Shown here piece by piece: positions 16,207-22,129 of a stretch of DNA of 32,777 nucleotides. Under the pieces are notes generated by a model that was not told the DNA's origin, searched no databases, and saw only the letters and a program-made list of their open reading frames with translations. Each line of letters starts with the position of its first letter. The stretch's first letter is position 1. The translations under genes were made by a program, and so were the position numbers. Location of the stretch: positions 1-32,777 of the IMG/VR virus record IMGVR_UViG_3300027710_000006; one strand, 5' to 3'. This DNA comes from a virus.

Positions 16207-16591
16207 CGTTTTCTGTTGACCTTATAGGGAACTCAGTTTTGACAATCTTAATTTCCAATGTATTGTCTAAGCCTCCAGATATTTGTTGCTCGACCTTTTC
16301 GACATAGCCTCTGTGTTTGCCAATGGTTTTCAAATACAATTCAATTGCTCGCATCTTGACGTTGTCATTGTCTGACTTCATTAAACTAAATAGTCCGTCT
16401 TCTGCAACGTCAATGTTTTGCTCTTTGATGTCCATTAATTCCTCTGGGAATTTTAATGCTCGGTCTCTGACTGCTTGTCTGGTGTAATCTATTTTGAATT
16501 GCTTTTCAATAGCTTTTGCAGTCCTCGAAAATAGTCCTGCGTTCTCTCTTAGTATTGTTAAAAACTCTTTGTCGCTTATTTTTATGTTCAT
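16199..16591 (-). CDS. terS: Putative small terminase subunit
   Basis: A 130-residue protein immediately upstream of terL with an 8-base overlap. It starts MNIKISDKEFLTILRENAGL. An HTH-like stretch (FSRTAKAIEKQFKIDYTRQAVRDRA, residues 21-45) would bind the packaging site. The middle (DNDNVKMRAIELYLKTIGKHRGY) resembles the oligomerisation helices of terminase small subunits, where 'R-x-x-A-x-x-x-L-x-x-x-G-x-x-R-G-Y' is a frequent ending. The position and this pattern support the call. Confidence 0.8.
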   Translation of the reverse strand: MNIKISDKEFLTILRENAGLFSRTAKAIEKQFKIDYTRQAVRDRALKFPEELMDIKEQNIDVAEDGLFSLMKSDNDNVKMRAIELYLKTIGKHRGYVEKVEQQISGGLDNTLEIKIVKTEFPIRSTENDV

Positions 16592-16632
16592 GACAAGTAT
16601 TGGTAAAATTAAACCTTATAATTTACTTATTT

Positions 16633-16974
16633 TCAGCCGTTTATGTCAAGTGATTTAATCTGAAACTTTATAAACTCGTTTCCTTTGGCAACTATTGTCT
16701 TCACTATCACTATTTTATAGACTTCTGCGTCATCAAAATTATACTTTTTTTGCAATATATCCAAAAATGGTTTCATGGGATTGTCTATGTCCGATGCTTT
16801 GTTGCTGAATCCGAATTCAAAGTCAATTTGATATGGCGGCTCTGGCAGTTGCATTGGCTTTAGAGTCAAAAGCATTTGCTTCTCATAAACTTTGTACTCT
16901 GGAGACTTAAATCTTTTGCCTTGCCACGCTTTGTTTACGCTTAAAGGTTTGATGTATGCAATTCCGTTAGCCAT
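16633..16974 (-). CDS. rusA: RusA-family Holliday junction resolvase
   Basis: A 113-residue protein. The sequence SDIDNPMKPFLDIL (61-74) and the FDDAEVYKI stretch (80-88) match RusA, where the D-x-D-N-x-x-K-x-x-x-D core plus a D-D pair bind Mg2+ (here D62, D64, K68, D72, D81, D82). RusA cuts four-way junctions and in phages resolves branched DNA before packaging. It overlaps the HNH gene by 34 bases and lies 41 bases upstream of the small terminase gene, consistent with preparing DNA for the terminase. Confidence 0.9.
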   Translation of the reverse strand: MANGIAYIKPLSVNKAWQGKRFKSPEYKVYEKQMLLTLKPMQLPEPPYQIDFEFGFSNKASDIDNPMKPFLDILQKKYNFDDAEVYKIVIVKTIVAKGNEFIKFQIKSLDING

Positions 16975-17195
16975 TCTTTTGTAAGTTTATTATCGTGTGC
17001 TTTGTTGTGGCATTCCCTGCAAAGCGCAATTAAGTTTTCAATTGCATCTTGTTGGTCTTTGGTCTTTTTGCCAAACTTAGACCTAAAAACAATGTGATGT
17101 ATGTCAACCGCTTTAGCTTTGCATACTTCGCAGGCAATAAACGAATGCTCGTCTAAGCCGTAGTGATTAAAATAAACTTTGATATGCTTTTGCAT
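16941..17195 (-). CDS. HNH endonuclease
   Basis: An 84-residue HNH nuclease. The zinc ligands are C22-x-x-C25 and C59-x-x-C62. The core is DIHHIVFRS (31-39, with H33/H34), N54 in ENLIALC, and H63/H67 in ECHNKAH. The DIHHI-N-H order is the complete active-site set. HNH proteins next to terminase genes are often needed for packaging, or act as homing nucleases. The small stand-alone size and operon position before rusA and terS suggest the packaging-related type. Confidence 0.88.
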   Translation of the reverse strand: MQKHIKVYFNHYGLDEHSFIACEVCKAKAVDIHHIVFRSKFGKKTKDQQDAIENLIALCRECHNKAHDNKLTKEWLTELHTSNL

Positions 17196-17223
17196 AATTT
17201 TTTAGTAACGTTTCATGCACTTT

Positions 17224-17260
17224 GTCCAGTTAAATCGTTAAAAAACTGGACTTTATGTCC
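17224..17260. repeat. Inverted repeat with overlapping alternative hairpin
   Basis: GTCCAGTT (17224-17231) and AACTGGAC (17244-17251) form a perfect 8 bp inverted repeat with a 12-base spacer. The GGAC at 17248-17251 can instead pair with GTCC at 17257-17260 across 5 bases. The pair is mutually exclusive. It lies in the 117-base gap between the 81-residue gene and the HNH gene. It could be an operator or an RNA switch; there is no T-run, so it is not a normal terminator. I see no gene in this gap. Confidence 0.5.
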
Positions 17261-17312
17261 ATTGTAATATTTATGCTTATTGGCTTTTGTTAAATTCACC
17301 TATATGGGTTTG

Positions 17313-17558
17313 TTAAATGTCTGTTCGTTCCCTTGCAAATATTTTAAACTCATTTCCTTTGCCATCACGAAAAACAATATTTGAGTTTTTTTTATTCCTT
17401 ACTTTGATAATTAAACTCTTTTCGTTGTTAATTGCCGTTGCTAATAAAAACGGCTTATCGTTATTTAACTGAAATGCCCATTCAACTTGTTCAAATTCTG
17501 GATTGTCTGTTGCTACCTTTACTTTTGGTTTAAACAGATTCAATATTGCTTTTATCAT
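17313..17558 (-). CDS. Small hypothetical protein, 81 residues
   Basis: I do not recognise this protein. It has a short hydrophobic start (MIKAILNLFKPK) and a beta-rich body with FRDGKGNEFKIF near the C-terminus. It begins 11 bases after the DUF3310 gene stop. The predicted compact beta fold and lack of membrane segment suggest a soluble cytoplasmic protein. It is the last gene before a 117-base gap with an inverted repeat. Confidence 0.55.
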   Translation of the reverse strand: MIKAILNLFKPKVKVATDNPEFEQVEWAFQLNNDKPFLLATAINNEKSLIIKVRNKKNSNIVFRDGKGNEFKIFARERTDI

Positions 17559-17569
17559 GGTTTTTTAGT

Positions 17570-17836
17570 TTAAAAATCAAATGCTCCAAGTTTGTTAATT
17601 ATTGGACTCTCTTTTTTTTGGCCTGCTCTCAAATCTTTAGCCATTGCCTCATACCATTTAGCTTTGGCCAAATCCCTTTCAACTGGTTGGTCTGGTTTGT
17701 CGCCAAGTCTCATTCTGTATTTAAAGGCGTTCATTTCGCAAAAGGCAATGTATTTCTCAACGCCCCAGATGTCAAGCATCATTTCAAATACTTGCTTGTT
17801 TCCTTTTTTGTAGTAATCTGGATTAATGTCGCTCAT
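17570..17836 (-). CDS. DUF3310-family protein (SaV-like)
   Basis: An 88-residue protein beginning MSDINPDYYKKGNKQVFEMM. The N-P-D-Y-Y-K start, the central N-A-F-K-Y-R-M-R segment and the D-L-A-K-A-K-W-Y-E-A ending (positions 55-64) match the DUF3310 pattern of phage early proteins, often annotated as nucleotide kinase-like although the enzymatic activity is unproved. It starts by ATGA overlap with the upstream membrane protein gene. Confidence 0.75.
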   Translation of the reverse strand: MSDINPDYYKKGNKQVFEMMLDIWGVEKYIAFCEMNAFKYRMRLGDKPDQPVERDLAKAKWYEAMAKDLRAGQKKESPIINKLGAFDF

Positions 17837-18195
17837 GCTTTAAAAAGTTTATTATATGAATATTCAAAAACAATTCCCCAAATAACGCAAAAAATTAGTG
17901 CGTCCAATATTCCGTACATTGGAACGTACATCACAATGGCCAAAGATATAAAAGCAAGCATTAATGCTTTAGCCAAATGCCATCCGTCCGTTGTCCAGAC
18001 TAAAAATCTGCTCGATTGCCAGAACTTTTCGCCGTTGCGAATGTTTCCGCCTTGCCATTTATTTTTCCAACTAATTCGCCAATCCCAGAACTGCTCATTT
18101 TTAAAGTTTCTAAATATGGAAACATCGTATCTGGTTGACAATGTGTCCATTAAAGCGTTGCACATCGCTGCTAAAATTACAAAAATTATACTCAT
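17833..18195 (-). CDS. Small membrane protein, 120 residues
   Basis: There are two or three likely membrane segments: the N-terminal MSIIFVILAAMCNALMDTL, and a C-terminal pair around residues 78-96 and 98-110 (ALMLAFISLAIVMYV, ILDALIFCVIWGIVF). The loop between is tryptophan-rich (F-W-D-W-R-I-S-W, K-W-Q-G-G). Such proteins recur in Bacteroidota phage early regions, with unknown function. It couples to both neighbours by ATGA. Confidence 0.65.
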   Translation of the reverse strand: MSIIFVILAAMCNALMDTLSTRYDVSIFRNFKNEQFWDWRISWKNKWQGGNIRNGEKFWQSSRFLVWTTDGWHLAKALMLAFISLAIVMYVPMYGILDALIFCVIWGIVFEYSYNKLFKA

Positions 18196-18383
18196 AAACC
18201 TATATTTTCCTTTATTATTTTACTATTTAAAACCTTAAACGGCGAATCTTTACCTTTGCCAAACAACTCTCGTTTAATCCGTCTATCGTATTGCTCCCAG
18301 TCGTCATTGTTTGCCATTATTTTAATGTGTTTGATTTGATGGCCTATCTGGCAAATCAATTCATAATATTTAGGATTGTTCAT
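18192..18383 (-). CDS. Small hypothetical protein, 63 residues
   Basis: I do not recognise this protein. It is mainly basic and helical, starts MNNPKYYELICQIGHQIKHI, and contains RRIKRELFGKGKDSPFK. It overlaps the upstream replication-associated gene by 14 bases and the downstream membrane gene by 4 (ATGA), and the coupling supports its reality. The net positive charge would allow nucleic-acid contact. Confidence 0.55.
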   Translation of the reverse strand: MNNPKYYELICQIGHQIKHIKIMANNDDWEQYDRRIKRELFGKGKDSPFKVLNSKIIKENIGL

Positions 18384-19107
18384 TTATCTGGTTAACTCTA
18401 TAAGCTAAATATTCAGACTTAGTCAATTTGCGCCCCTCTACGCTAATAACTCGCACCGCACCACTACTTGGTTCACTTCGCCATAGTTCGTCAAACTCAG
18501 CCAGTAATTCACGTGTTCTCGACCATTCTTTCGGCTCTGGTGCTTTCTTATATTCTTTTTTATCTATTATTTTGTTTGTTAATGCTTTAACTTGCTCAAT
18601 TATTTCGTCCGATGGCTTATTGTCCAGATAGCTTTGCTCCCATTGTTTATATTTTTCTTGAATGGCTTCTGACTCAACTTGCTCCTTAGCCTTTTTTAAA
18701 TCGTTTTCAAATCTATGCAAAATTTTAAAAATAGTGGTAATGTCAAATGAATGAAACAATTCGATTTCTGGATATTTACCCATTTTAAAGTTGTTAAACG
18801 CCATAACGATGTGTTGCACAGACCAATAGTAATATTCCGAATAAATCATTTGCGCCGCTTCAGCTATCTGGTGTTCGTTCATGTTCTTAGAAACATTCAA
18901 AGAAACGATTAAACCATCAATTGTGCGCTCAATTACTTTTGAGACAAAGCCATCGCCCTGCTCTTTTCTAATCAATGCCAATGGAGTCGGACTGGCTATT
19001 ATCAATTCTTTGATTGTCCCCAAAAATAACTTTGGCGATGTACTGGTCGGCTTGCTTAATGCGTTGCTCGACTGCATTTCTGTTCTTTTCAAATTCTGAT
19101 TTTCCAT
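18370..19107 (-). CDS. Putative replication-associated protein, 245 residues
   Basis: A mainly helical protein directly downstream of, and overlapping by 140 bases, the DUF4373-type initiator. The central region (IYSEYYYWSVQHIVMAFNNFKMGKYPEIELF) is the kind of block found in phage proteins that follow replication initiators, possibly helicase-loader-like, but no AAA+ motifs are present. The C-terminus (VEGRKLTKSEYLAYRVNQ) is basic. ATG at 19107 is used; ATG at 19077 would shorten the overlap slightly. The function is inferred from context. Confidence 0.55.
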   Translation of the reverse strand: MENQNLKRTEMQSSNALSKPTSTSPKLFLGTIKELIIASPTPLALIRKEQGDGFVSKVIERTIDGLIVSLNVSKNMNEHQIAEAAQMIYSEYYYWSVQHIVMAFNNFKMGKYPEIELFHSFDITTIFKILHRFENDLKKAKEQVESEAIQEKYKQWEQSYLDNKPSDEIIEQVKALTNKIIDKKEYKKAPEPKEWSRTRELLAEFDELWRSEPSSGAVRVISVEGRKLTKSEYLAYRVNQINEQS

Positions 19108-19753
19108 TTTTTATAGTTTGATTGTCTCTTTTTTCCCAATTTTTGATGGCTGCCGCCCAGTTTAGATATTTAACTCCTTTGGACTGCGAATATAGCAAAG
19201 CGCTTTCATAATACTTAGCGAGTTTTTCACGTTCCCAATCTGGGAACGCCTCTTTAAATATTTTTTTTTCAAAATAAATAGAGTTTTCAAATGAATGTTT
19301 TTTAGTAAGCGTCAATTCGTTAGAATTGCTATACTCTTTTACTTTACTTCTATTTACTTTACTTATCTTTACTTTAGATGCGTTTCGTACATGTTCGGAA
19401 TGCGTTTCATTTTCTGCAACGTTCTGATTTTCACGCCATTGTTTCAAACGTTCTGCGGTTTTTTCTTTTTTTATCTTATAGTTTTCACTAAACTTTAGCA
19501 ATTGTTTGTTGAAACTTTCGCCATTGTTTGACGATATTAGTCCAATACTTTCCATAAACGACCAACATTTGTCCAACTTTTTACCGATGTTTAATTGCTT
19601 TTTTAGCACCGCAGTTTTGATTGGTTTTTCTTGTTGGGCGAACTTTTCTAATGCAGTATAAAACAAGCCGAGACCCTCATAACCAAAAGCCATAAATAGT
19701 TCTGTTACCTTTTCGTCATTAAAGGAGTTTGAATCGTGTAAAAAATACTTCAT
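18968..19753 (-). CDS. Replication initiation protein, DUF4373 (Lin1244/Lin1753-like) type
   Basis: A 261-residue protein starting MKYFLHDSNSFNDEKVTELF. The opening F-x-H-D-x-x-x-x-x-D-E-K followed by G-Y-E-G-L-G-L-F-Y-x-x-L-E is the classical start of the DUF4373/Lin1244 winged-helix domain found in phage replication initiators. This is followed by a basic linker (residues 95-125) and a second helical region around 160-215 with REKLAKYYES and YLNWAAAIKNWE, like the DnaD/replisome-organiser C-terminal part. It probably binds the origin and recruits the helicase loader. It begins only 6 bases after a strong terminator, so its expression likely depends on read-through. Confidence 0.75.
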   Translation of the reverse strand: MKYFLHDSNSFNDEKVTELFMAFGYEGLGLFYTALEKFAQQEKPIKTAVLKKQLNIGKKLDKCWSFMESIGLISSNNGESFNKQLLKFSENYKIKKEKTAERLKQWRENQNVAENETHSEHVRNASKVKISKVNRSKVKEYSNSNELTLTKKHSFENSIYFEKKIFKEAFPDWEREKLAKYYESALLYSQSKGVKYLNWAAAIKNWEKRDNQTIKNGKSEFEKNRNAVEQRIKQADQYIAKVIFGDNQRIDNSQSDSIGID

Positions 19754-19759
19754 GGATGT

Positions 19760-19796
19760 AAAAAAATAAAGCCCACCAGTCGAGATTGGCGGGCTT
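19760..19796 (-). terminator. Intrinsic terminator upstream of the replication initiator gene
   Basis: The minus strand reads AAGCCCGCCA (19796-19787), loop ATCTCGAC, TGGTGGGCTT (19778-19769), a 10 bp stem with one G-U pair, then TATTTTTTT. It stands between the HTH-type gene and the replication initiator, only 6 bases before that ATG. Its loop is complementary over 7 bases to the loop of the hairpin just upstream (19825-19858), which makes it a candidate attenuator and not a plain end of transcription. Confidence 0.88.
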
Positions 19797-19824
19797 AGAG
19801 GTTAGTAGTAATTAACCTTTAAAA

Positions 19825-19858
19825 TAATTTCACTTGCTCTCGACTTCAAATGAAATTA
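19825..19858 (-). ncRNA. Upstream hairpin with loop complementary to the terminator loop
   Basis: TAATTTCATTTG (19858-19847) pairs with CAAGTGAAATTA (19836-19825), a 12 bp stem with one G-U. The 10-base loop is AAGTCGAGAG. GTCGAGA in this loop is the exact complement of TCTCGAC in the terminator loop about 50 bases downstream. There is no T-run. The 124-base gap between the two genes contains this hairpin, a small imperfect repeat GGTTA...TAACC, and the terminator, and no further gene is visible. It may instead belong to an origin of replication. Confidence 0.5.
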
Positions 19859-19878
19859 CTGAACTCAAATATCGGTAT

Positions 19879-20025
19879 TTAATCCAATAAAATAAAATTA
19901 ATTCCAGATATTTTTAAAACTTTTACTTTGCCAGTCTTAGCCATGTGATATGACCACTGGGTTGTTTTATTATTCTTTTTAGCGTACTCACTAAAGCTAA
20001 TCAATTTTGATGTTTCTATTTTCAT
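19879..20025 (-). CDS. Small HTH (HTH_17/excisionase-like) DNA-binding protein, 48 residues
   Basis: The frame begins MKIETSKLISFSEYAKKNN and continues TTQWSYHMAKTGKVKVLKI to stop. The order 'S-x-x-E-Y-A-K ... x-x-x-x-Y-x-M-x-x-x-G-K-V-K-x-x-K-I' is that of MerR/excisionase-type winged-helix domains (helix, turn, recognition helix, then a K-x-x-K-I wing). It has its own promoter with both boxes 3 bases before the ATG, so it is independently expressed. Because no integrase is present, a regulator is more likely than an excisionase. Confidence 0.65.
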   Translation of the reverse strand: MKIETSKLISFSEYAKKNNKTTQWSYHMAKTGKVKVLKISGINFILLD

Positions 20026-20028
20026 GCC

Positions 20029-20059
20029 CAAATATATTATAAATTTTACAAATTACAAA
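20029..20059 (-). promoter_or_regulatory. Bacteroidota sigma-A promoter (-33 TTTG, 19 bp, -7 TATATTTG)
   Basis: On the minus strand a TTTG box (20059-20056) is followed after exactly 19 bases by TATATTTG (20036-20029), matching both consensus elements and their normal spacing. Three bases then separate it from ATG 20025, so the transcript would be leaderless. It overlaps the 3' end of the upstream gene (stop at 20046). It is one of the two best promoter matches that I see, and should drive the HTH gene and, through the attenuator-like element, the replication genes. Confidence 0.72.
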
Positions 20060-20282
20060 TAACAAGGTTTCTGGCCTCGTATTTTTTTAAATAAACTGAC
20101 TGGTCAACGTCATCATGCTTAACCGAAATGAGCGCTTTGTTTCCCATTCCAAAATAATAAGTCGTTAAACGAATAACAAAAGACCTTTGAACTTTAAATT
20201 TAGCCGCAGTGATTTTAACACTATTATTCCCGCCAATTAAAAACTCGATTATATTAGCGTTGCGTTCCATATTGTTTGACAT
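20046..20282 (-). CDS. Small protein with helix-turn-helix-like segment, 78 residues
   Basis: It starts MSNNMERNANIIEFLIGGNN; a second start at M5 is possible. The segment ITAAKFKVQRSFVIRLTTYYF (24-44) has helix-turn-helix spacing with A-A-x-F-x-V and a following hydrophobic recognition-like helix. It is basic overall. It overlaps the upstream winged-helix gene by 29 bases. A role as DNA-binding regulator of early or replication genes is plausible, but the assignment is weak. Confidence 0.55.
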   Translation of the reverse strand: MSNNMERNANIIEFLIGGNNSVKITAAKFKVQRSFVIRLTTYYFGMGNKALISVKHDDVDQSVYLKKYEARNLVICNL

Positions 20283-20625
20283 AAAATGATGTTTGGTCTG
20301 CGATTACTTTAATTGCGTCAATGCGGTCATATAATGACTCTAAATACTTATTGAGTTCGTCAATGTCTTCGGTTATTTTGTAGCCGTTAGACGATGCGAT
20401 AATGTTCGGAGCGGTTGTGCGTCTCAAATAGTTCATTATCACTCGAATTCTGGAATCGACCAAATCAAACTCGGTGTCATTACCAGAGCGCTCAAAGATT
20501 AGTTTCCTCAATTGCTTATTAGTGTAAAATTTATTTGTTTTTCTTAACAATGCCTCAATGAATTTGGCGCATCTCTTTTCATTTTCTGTGATTTGGTAGG
20601 TTAATTCCTCAAAATTTACTATCAT
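20254..20625 (-). CDS. Winged-helix-like DNA-binding protein, 123 residues
   Basis: I chose ATG at 20625 because it overlaps the upstream stop as ATGA; the in-frame ATG 60 bases further upstream would run into the NinB-like gene. The protein starts MIVNFEELTYQITENEKRCA. The central RRTTAPNIIASSNGYKITED segment (a wing with N-G-Y-K) after L-R-K-L-I and R-I-R-V-I-M-N-Y-L helices is a winged-helix arrangement. The C-terminal helix (YLESLYDRIDAIK) may dimerise it. It probably acts as a regulator or replication protein. Confidence 0.6.
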   Translation of the reverse strand: MIVNFEELTYQITENEKRCAKFIEALLRKTNKFYTNKQLRKLIFERSGNDTEFDLVDSRIRVIMNYLRRTTAPNIIASSNGYKITEDIDELNKYLESLYDRIDAIKVIADQTSFYVKQYGTQR

Positions 20626-21053
20626 AATAGTTCTAAGTTTTCGTTTGGTTCTGGAATATATACATTTAAAAATTCTGTTGCCCATTTCTGCACCTCTGCA
20701 ATAAAATCCATAAATTGACTGGTCGATAGTTCACTGGTCGATTTGATTCGCTCGATAAATTCGCCATTTACATTGGCCTCGTTTGTTTTTAAAAACCTAA
20801 ATTTTAATAAATCATGCACCTGCTCATTGTTTCTGTAATTTTCAAAGCCTGCGTCAATTAATCCCGCTTTAACTATTGGCAAAACAACGCCATGATAATA
20901 AGCATTCTGGTTGTTTGAGCGTTTTTTTGTATTCCTATCCAGAACAATTGAAACTTCTTTGCCGTTTAGCGATTCAATGTGAGCGTCAAACATGCTTTTA
21001 TTTAAAATCCTCAGACGTCCGTCCTCAATTTTACCAATATATTTTGCTTTCAT
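20622..21053 (-). CDS. NinB-like recombination protein
   Basis: The start is set to ATG 21053, which overlaps the upstream 37-residue gene as ATGA; the longer GTG-initiated frame (21122) would cover that gene. The 143-residue protein has RSNNQNAYYHGVV (residues 45-57), resembling the R-S-x-x-Q-N-A/Y-x-x motif of NinB proteins, followed by R-N-N-E-Q-V-H-D-L-L and S-T-S-E-L-S-T-S-Q-F-x-D-F. NinB (Orf) proteins of lambda bind ssDNA and help RecA loading and recombination. Together with ERF, exonuclease and RusA it completes a recombination set. The family call is by motif resemblance. Confidence 0.65.
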   Translation of the reverse strand: MKAKYIGKIEDGRLRILNKSMFDAHIESLNGKEVSIVLDRNTKKRSNNQNAYYHGVVLPIVKAGLIDAGFENYRNNEQVHDLLKFRFLKTNEANVNGEFIERIKSTSELSTSQFMDFIAEVQKWATEFLNVYIPEPNENLELL

Positions 21054-21163
21054 GATATAAAATGCAGGATTACTGAGACAACCATAGGAATAAAAACAAA
21101 AAAACAAAACAATAACGAACACAATATCAATAATTCGATTAAAAAATCTGTAAATTTTCTCAT
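21050..21163 (-). CDS. Very small single-pass membrane protein, 37 residues
   Basis: The frame reads MRKFTDFLIELLILCSLLFC and continues with F-F-V-F-I-P-M to stop. Apart from a short basic and polar N-terminus it is almost entirely hydrophobic, so one membrane segment spans nearly the whole chain. It starts as ATGA overlap with the XRE gene stop (21160) and its stop overlaps the NinB-like start as ATGA (21050), so it is bracketed by coupled junctions. The function is unknown; superinfection exclusion is one possibility. Confidence 0.7.
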   Translation of the reverse strand: MRKFTDFLIELLILCSLLFCFFVFIPMVVSVILHFIS

Positions 21164-21348
21164 AATAAATCCTTTAATTCAATTTTTAAAGCCTGCGCAA
21201 CCTTAACCAATGTGTCAAGAGTCATATTTTTACCTTGTTCAACTCTTTGATAAGTGCTGCGATTTAATTTGTTGTCGAAAGCAAATTGCTCGGCTGAATT
21301 ATAGCCAAGTTCAATGCGTCTGTTTCTAATTTTGATGTGAACTTCCAT
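21160..21348 (-). CDS. XRE/Cro-CI type helix-turn-helix regulator, 62 residues
   Basis: The protein starts MEVHIKIRNRRIELGYNSAE. The helix-turn-helix is S-A-E-Q-F-A-F-D-N-K-L-N-R-S-T-Y-Q-R-V-E (18-37), followed by G-K-N-M-T-L-D-T-L-V-K-V-A-Q-A-L. This is the full HTH_3/XRE domain and nothing else, so it is a stand-alone DNA binder of Cro size. It may control the early promoter region at 24120-24243. No second divergent repressor gene is present. Confidence 0.88.
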   Translation of the reverse strand: MEVHIKIRNRRIELGYNSAEQFAFDNKLNRSTYQRVEQGKNMTLDTLVKVAQALKIELKDLL

Positions 21349-21502
21349 ACACTAAAGAATAAATTTTTAATTCCCTTTCTAAATTATCTATTAATTTGTG
21401 CAATATTAATTCAGTTTGCTTATGAACTGCAATCAATTCGTCTTGTTTTGCGATTAATTCTTTTTGCGCTTTGATTAATTCGTCTCTTTTATCTAATTCC
21501 AT
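21326..21502 (-). CDS. Small coiled-coil protein, 58 residues
   Basis: The protein starts MELDKRDELIKAQKELIAKQ and keeps a heptad pattern with D/K-E-L-I repeated every seven residues (DELIKAQ, KELIAKQ, DELIAVH), a clear two-stranded coiled coil. It ends in YGSSHQN. It overlaps the XRE gene start by 23 bases. It probably oligomerises and could be an anti-repressor or a DNA-binding partner, but no function can be named. Confidence 0.7.
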   Translation of the reverse strand: MELDKRDELIKAQKELIAKQDELIAVHKQTELILHKLIDNLERELKIYSLVYGSSHQN

Positions 21503-21508
21503 AGCTTT

Positions 21509-22129
21509 TTAGTTTATTTTACCGATTTTATTAGTTACTTGTTCGTGATATTGTGCCAGATATTCTCTACACTGGATGACTTTGGCATAAACCTGCTCAA
21601 TGATTTCATCTGAATGCTCAATCGAATAAGCGAGCCAACGTTGCTCAACTGGCAAATGGTCATATTTAACCTCTCTTCCATAGTTAACATCCGCAGGGGT
21701 GTTCATAAGCGCATAGAATAGAATAAATTGCTTGCGCCCAGTAACGGCTAAATATCCACGACCTTGCCATTCATAATCGTCATTGATTCCAGATACATTA
21801 TCCAGAAAAGTTTTTCTGTTAAATGGACATTTTATGTCCACGCAAATATCTTCTGTTGGCAATACGTCTGGCTCTCCGATTATATAATTATTTGAAAATA
21901 CATCAATATTCTTTTCAGCAAATGGGAAACCAAGTTGCTCCGCCATGAACTGGATGGCATCGGCCTCAACGGCCTTGCCTTTCTCAGTGTATTTAGAATG
22001 TAATTCCTCATGGTCATCCGCATACCATTCATGCAAATAGGTTTTGCATGTGGCGCTCAACTCGCCGTCTTTTTTAGCTTTGCCCATGATTTTTGAAATC
22101 TGTGAGCATCTTATTTTAAATTGTCTCAT
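21509..22129 (-). CDS. YqaJ / lambda-Exo-like recombination exonuclease
   Basis: The start is set to ATG 22129, overlapping the ERF stop as ATGA (the longer frame begins at 22177). In this 206-residue protein the core is a PD-(D/E)xK nuclease: EKGKAVEADAIQF (the E of the first helix), GEPDVL (G-E-P-D, catalytic D) and VDIKCPF (D-x-K replaced E-x-K, with D-I-K as the metal ligand and catalytic lysine), followed by W-Q-G-R-G-Y-L. The combination with ERF is the classical two-component phage recombination system: the exonuclease makes 3' single strands and ERF anneals them. Confidence 0.85.
   Translation of the reverse strand: MRQFKIRCSQISKIMGKAKKDGELSATCKTYLHEWYADDHEELHSKYTEKGKAVEADAIQFMAEQLGFPFAEKNIDVFSNNYIIGEPDVLPTEDICVDIKCPFNRKTFLDNVSGINDDYEWQGRGYLAVTGRKQFILFYALMNTPADVNYGREVKYDHLPVEQRWLAYSIEHSDEIIEQVYAKVIQCREYLAQYHEQVTNKIGKIN

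Noticed and set aside
16592-16632. Possible promoter before the small terminase gene (AATACTTGTC before ATG)
   Set aside because: TACTTG lacks the two-base spacer and third T of TAnnTTTG, and no -33 box is present, so it is too weak to report.
17546-18238. 230-residue open frame on the plus strand
   Set aside because: It lies antisense to the DUF3310 gene, the membrane protein gene and part of the next, all of which have coupled junctions and coherent sequence. Its translation is a low-complexity cysteine- and hydrophobic-rich shadow. All convincing genes are on the minus strand.
19879-20025. Excisionase function of the 48-residue HTH protein
   Set aside because: The fold pattern fits, but no integrase or attachment sites are visible, so only a DNA-binding role is claimed.
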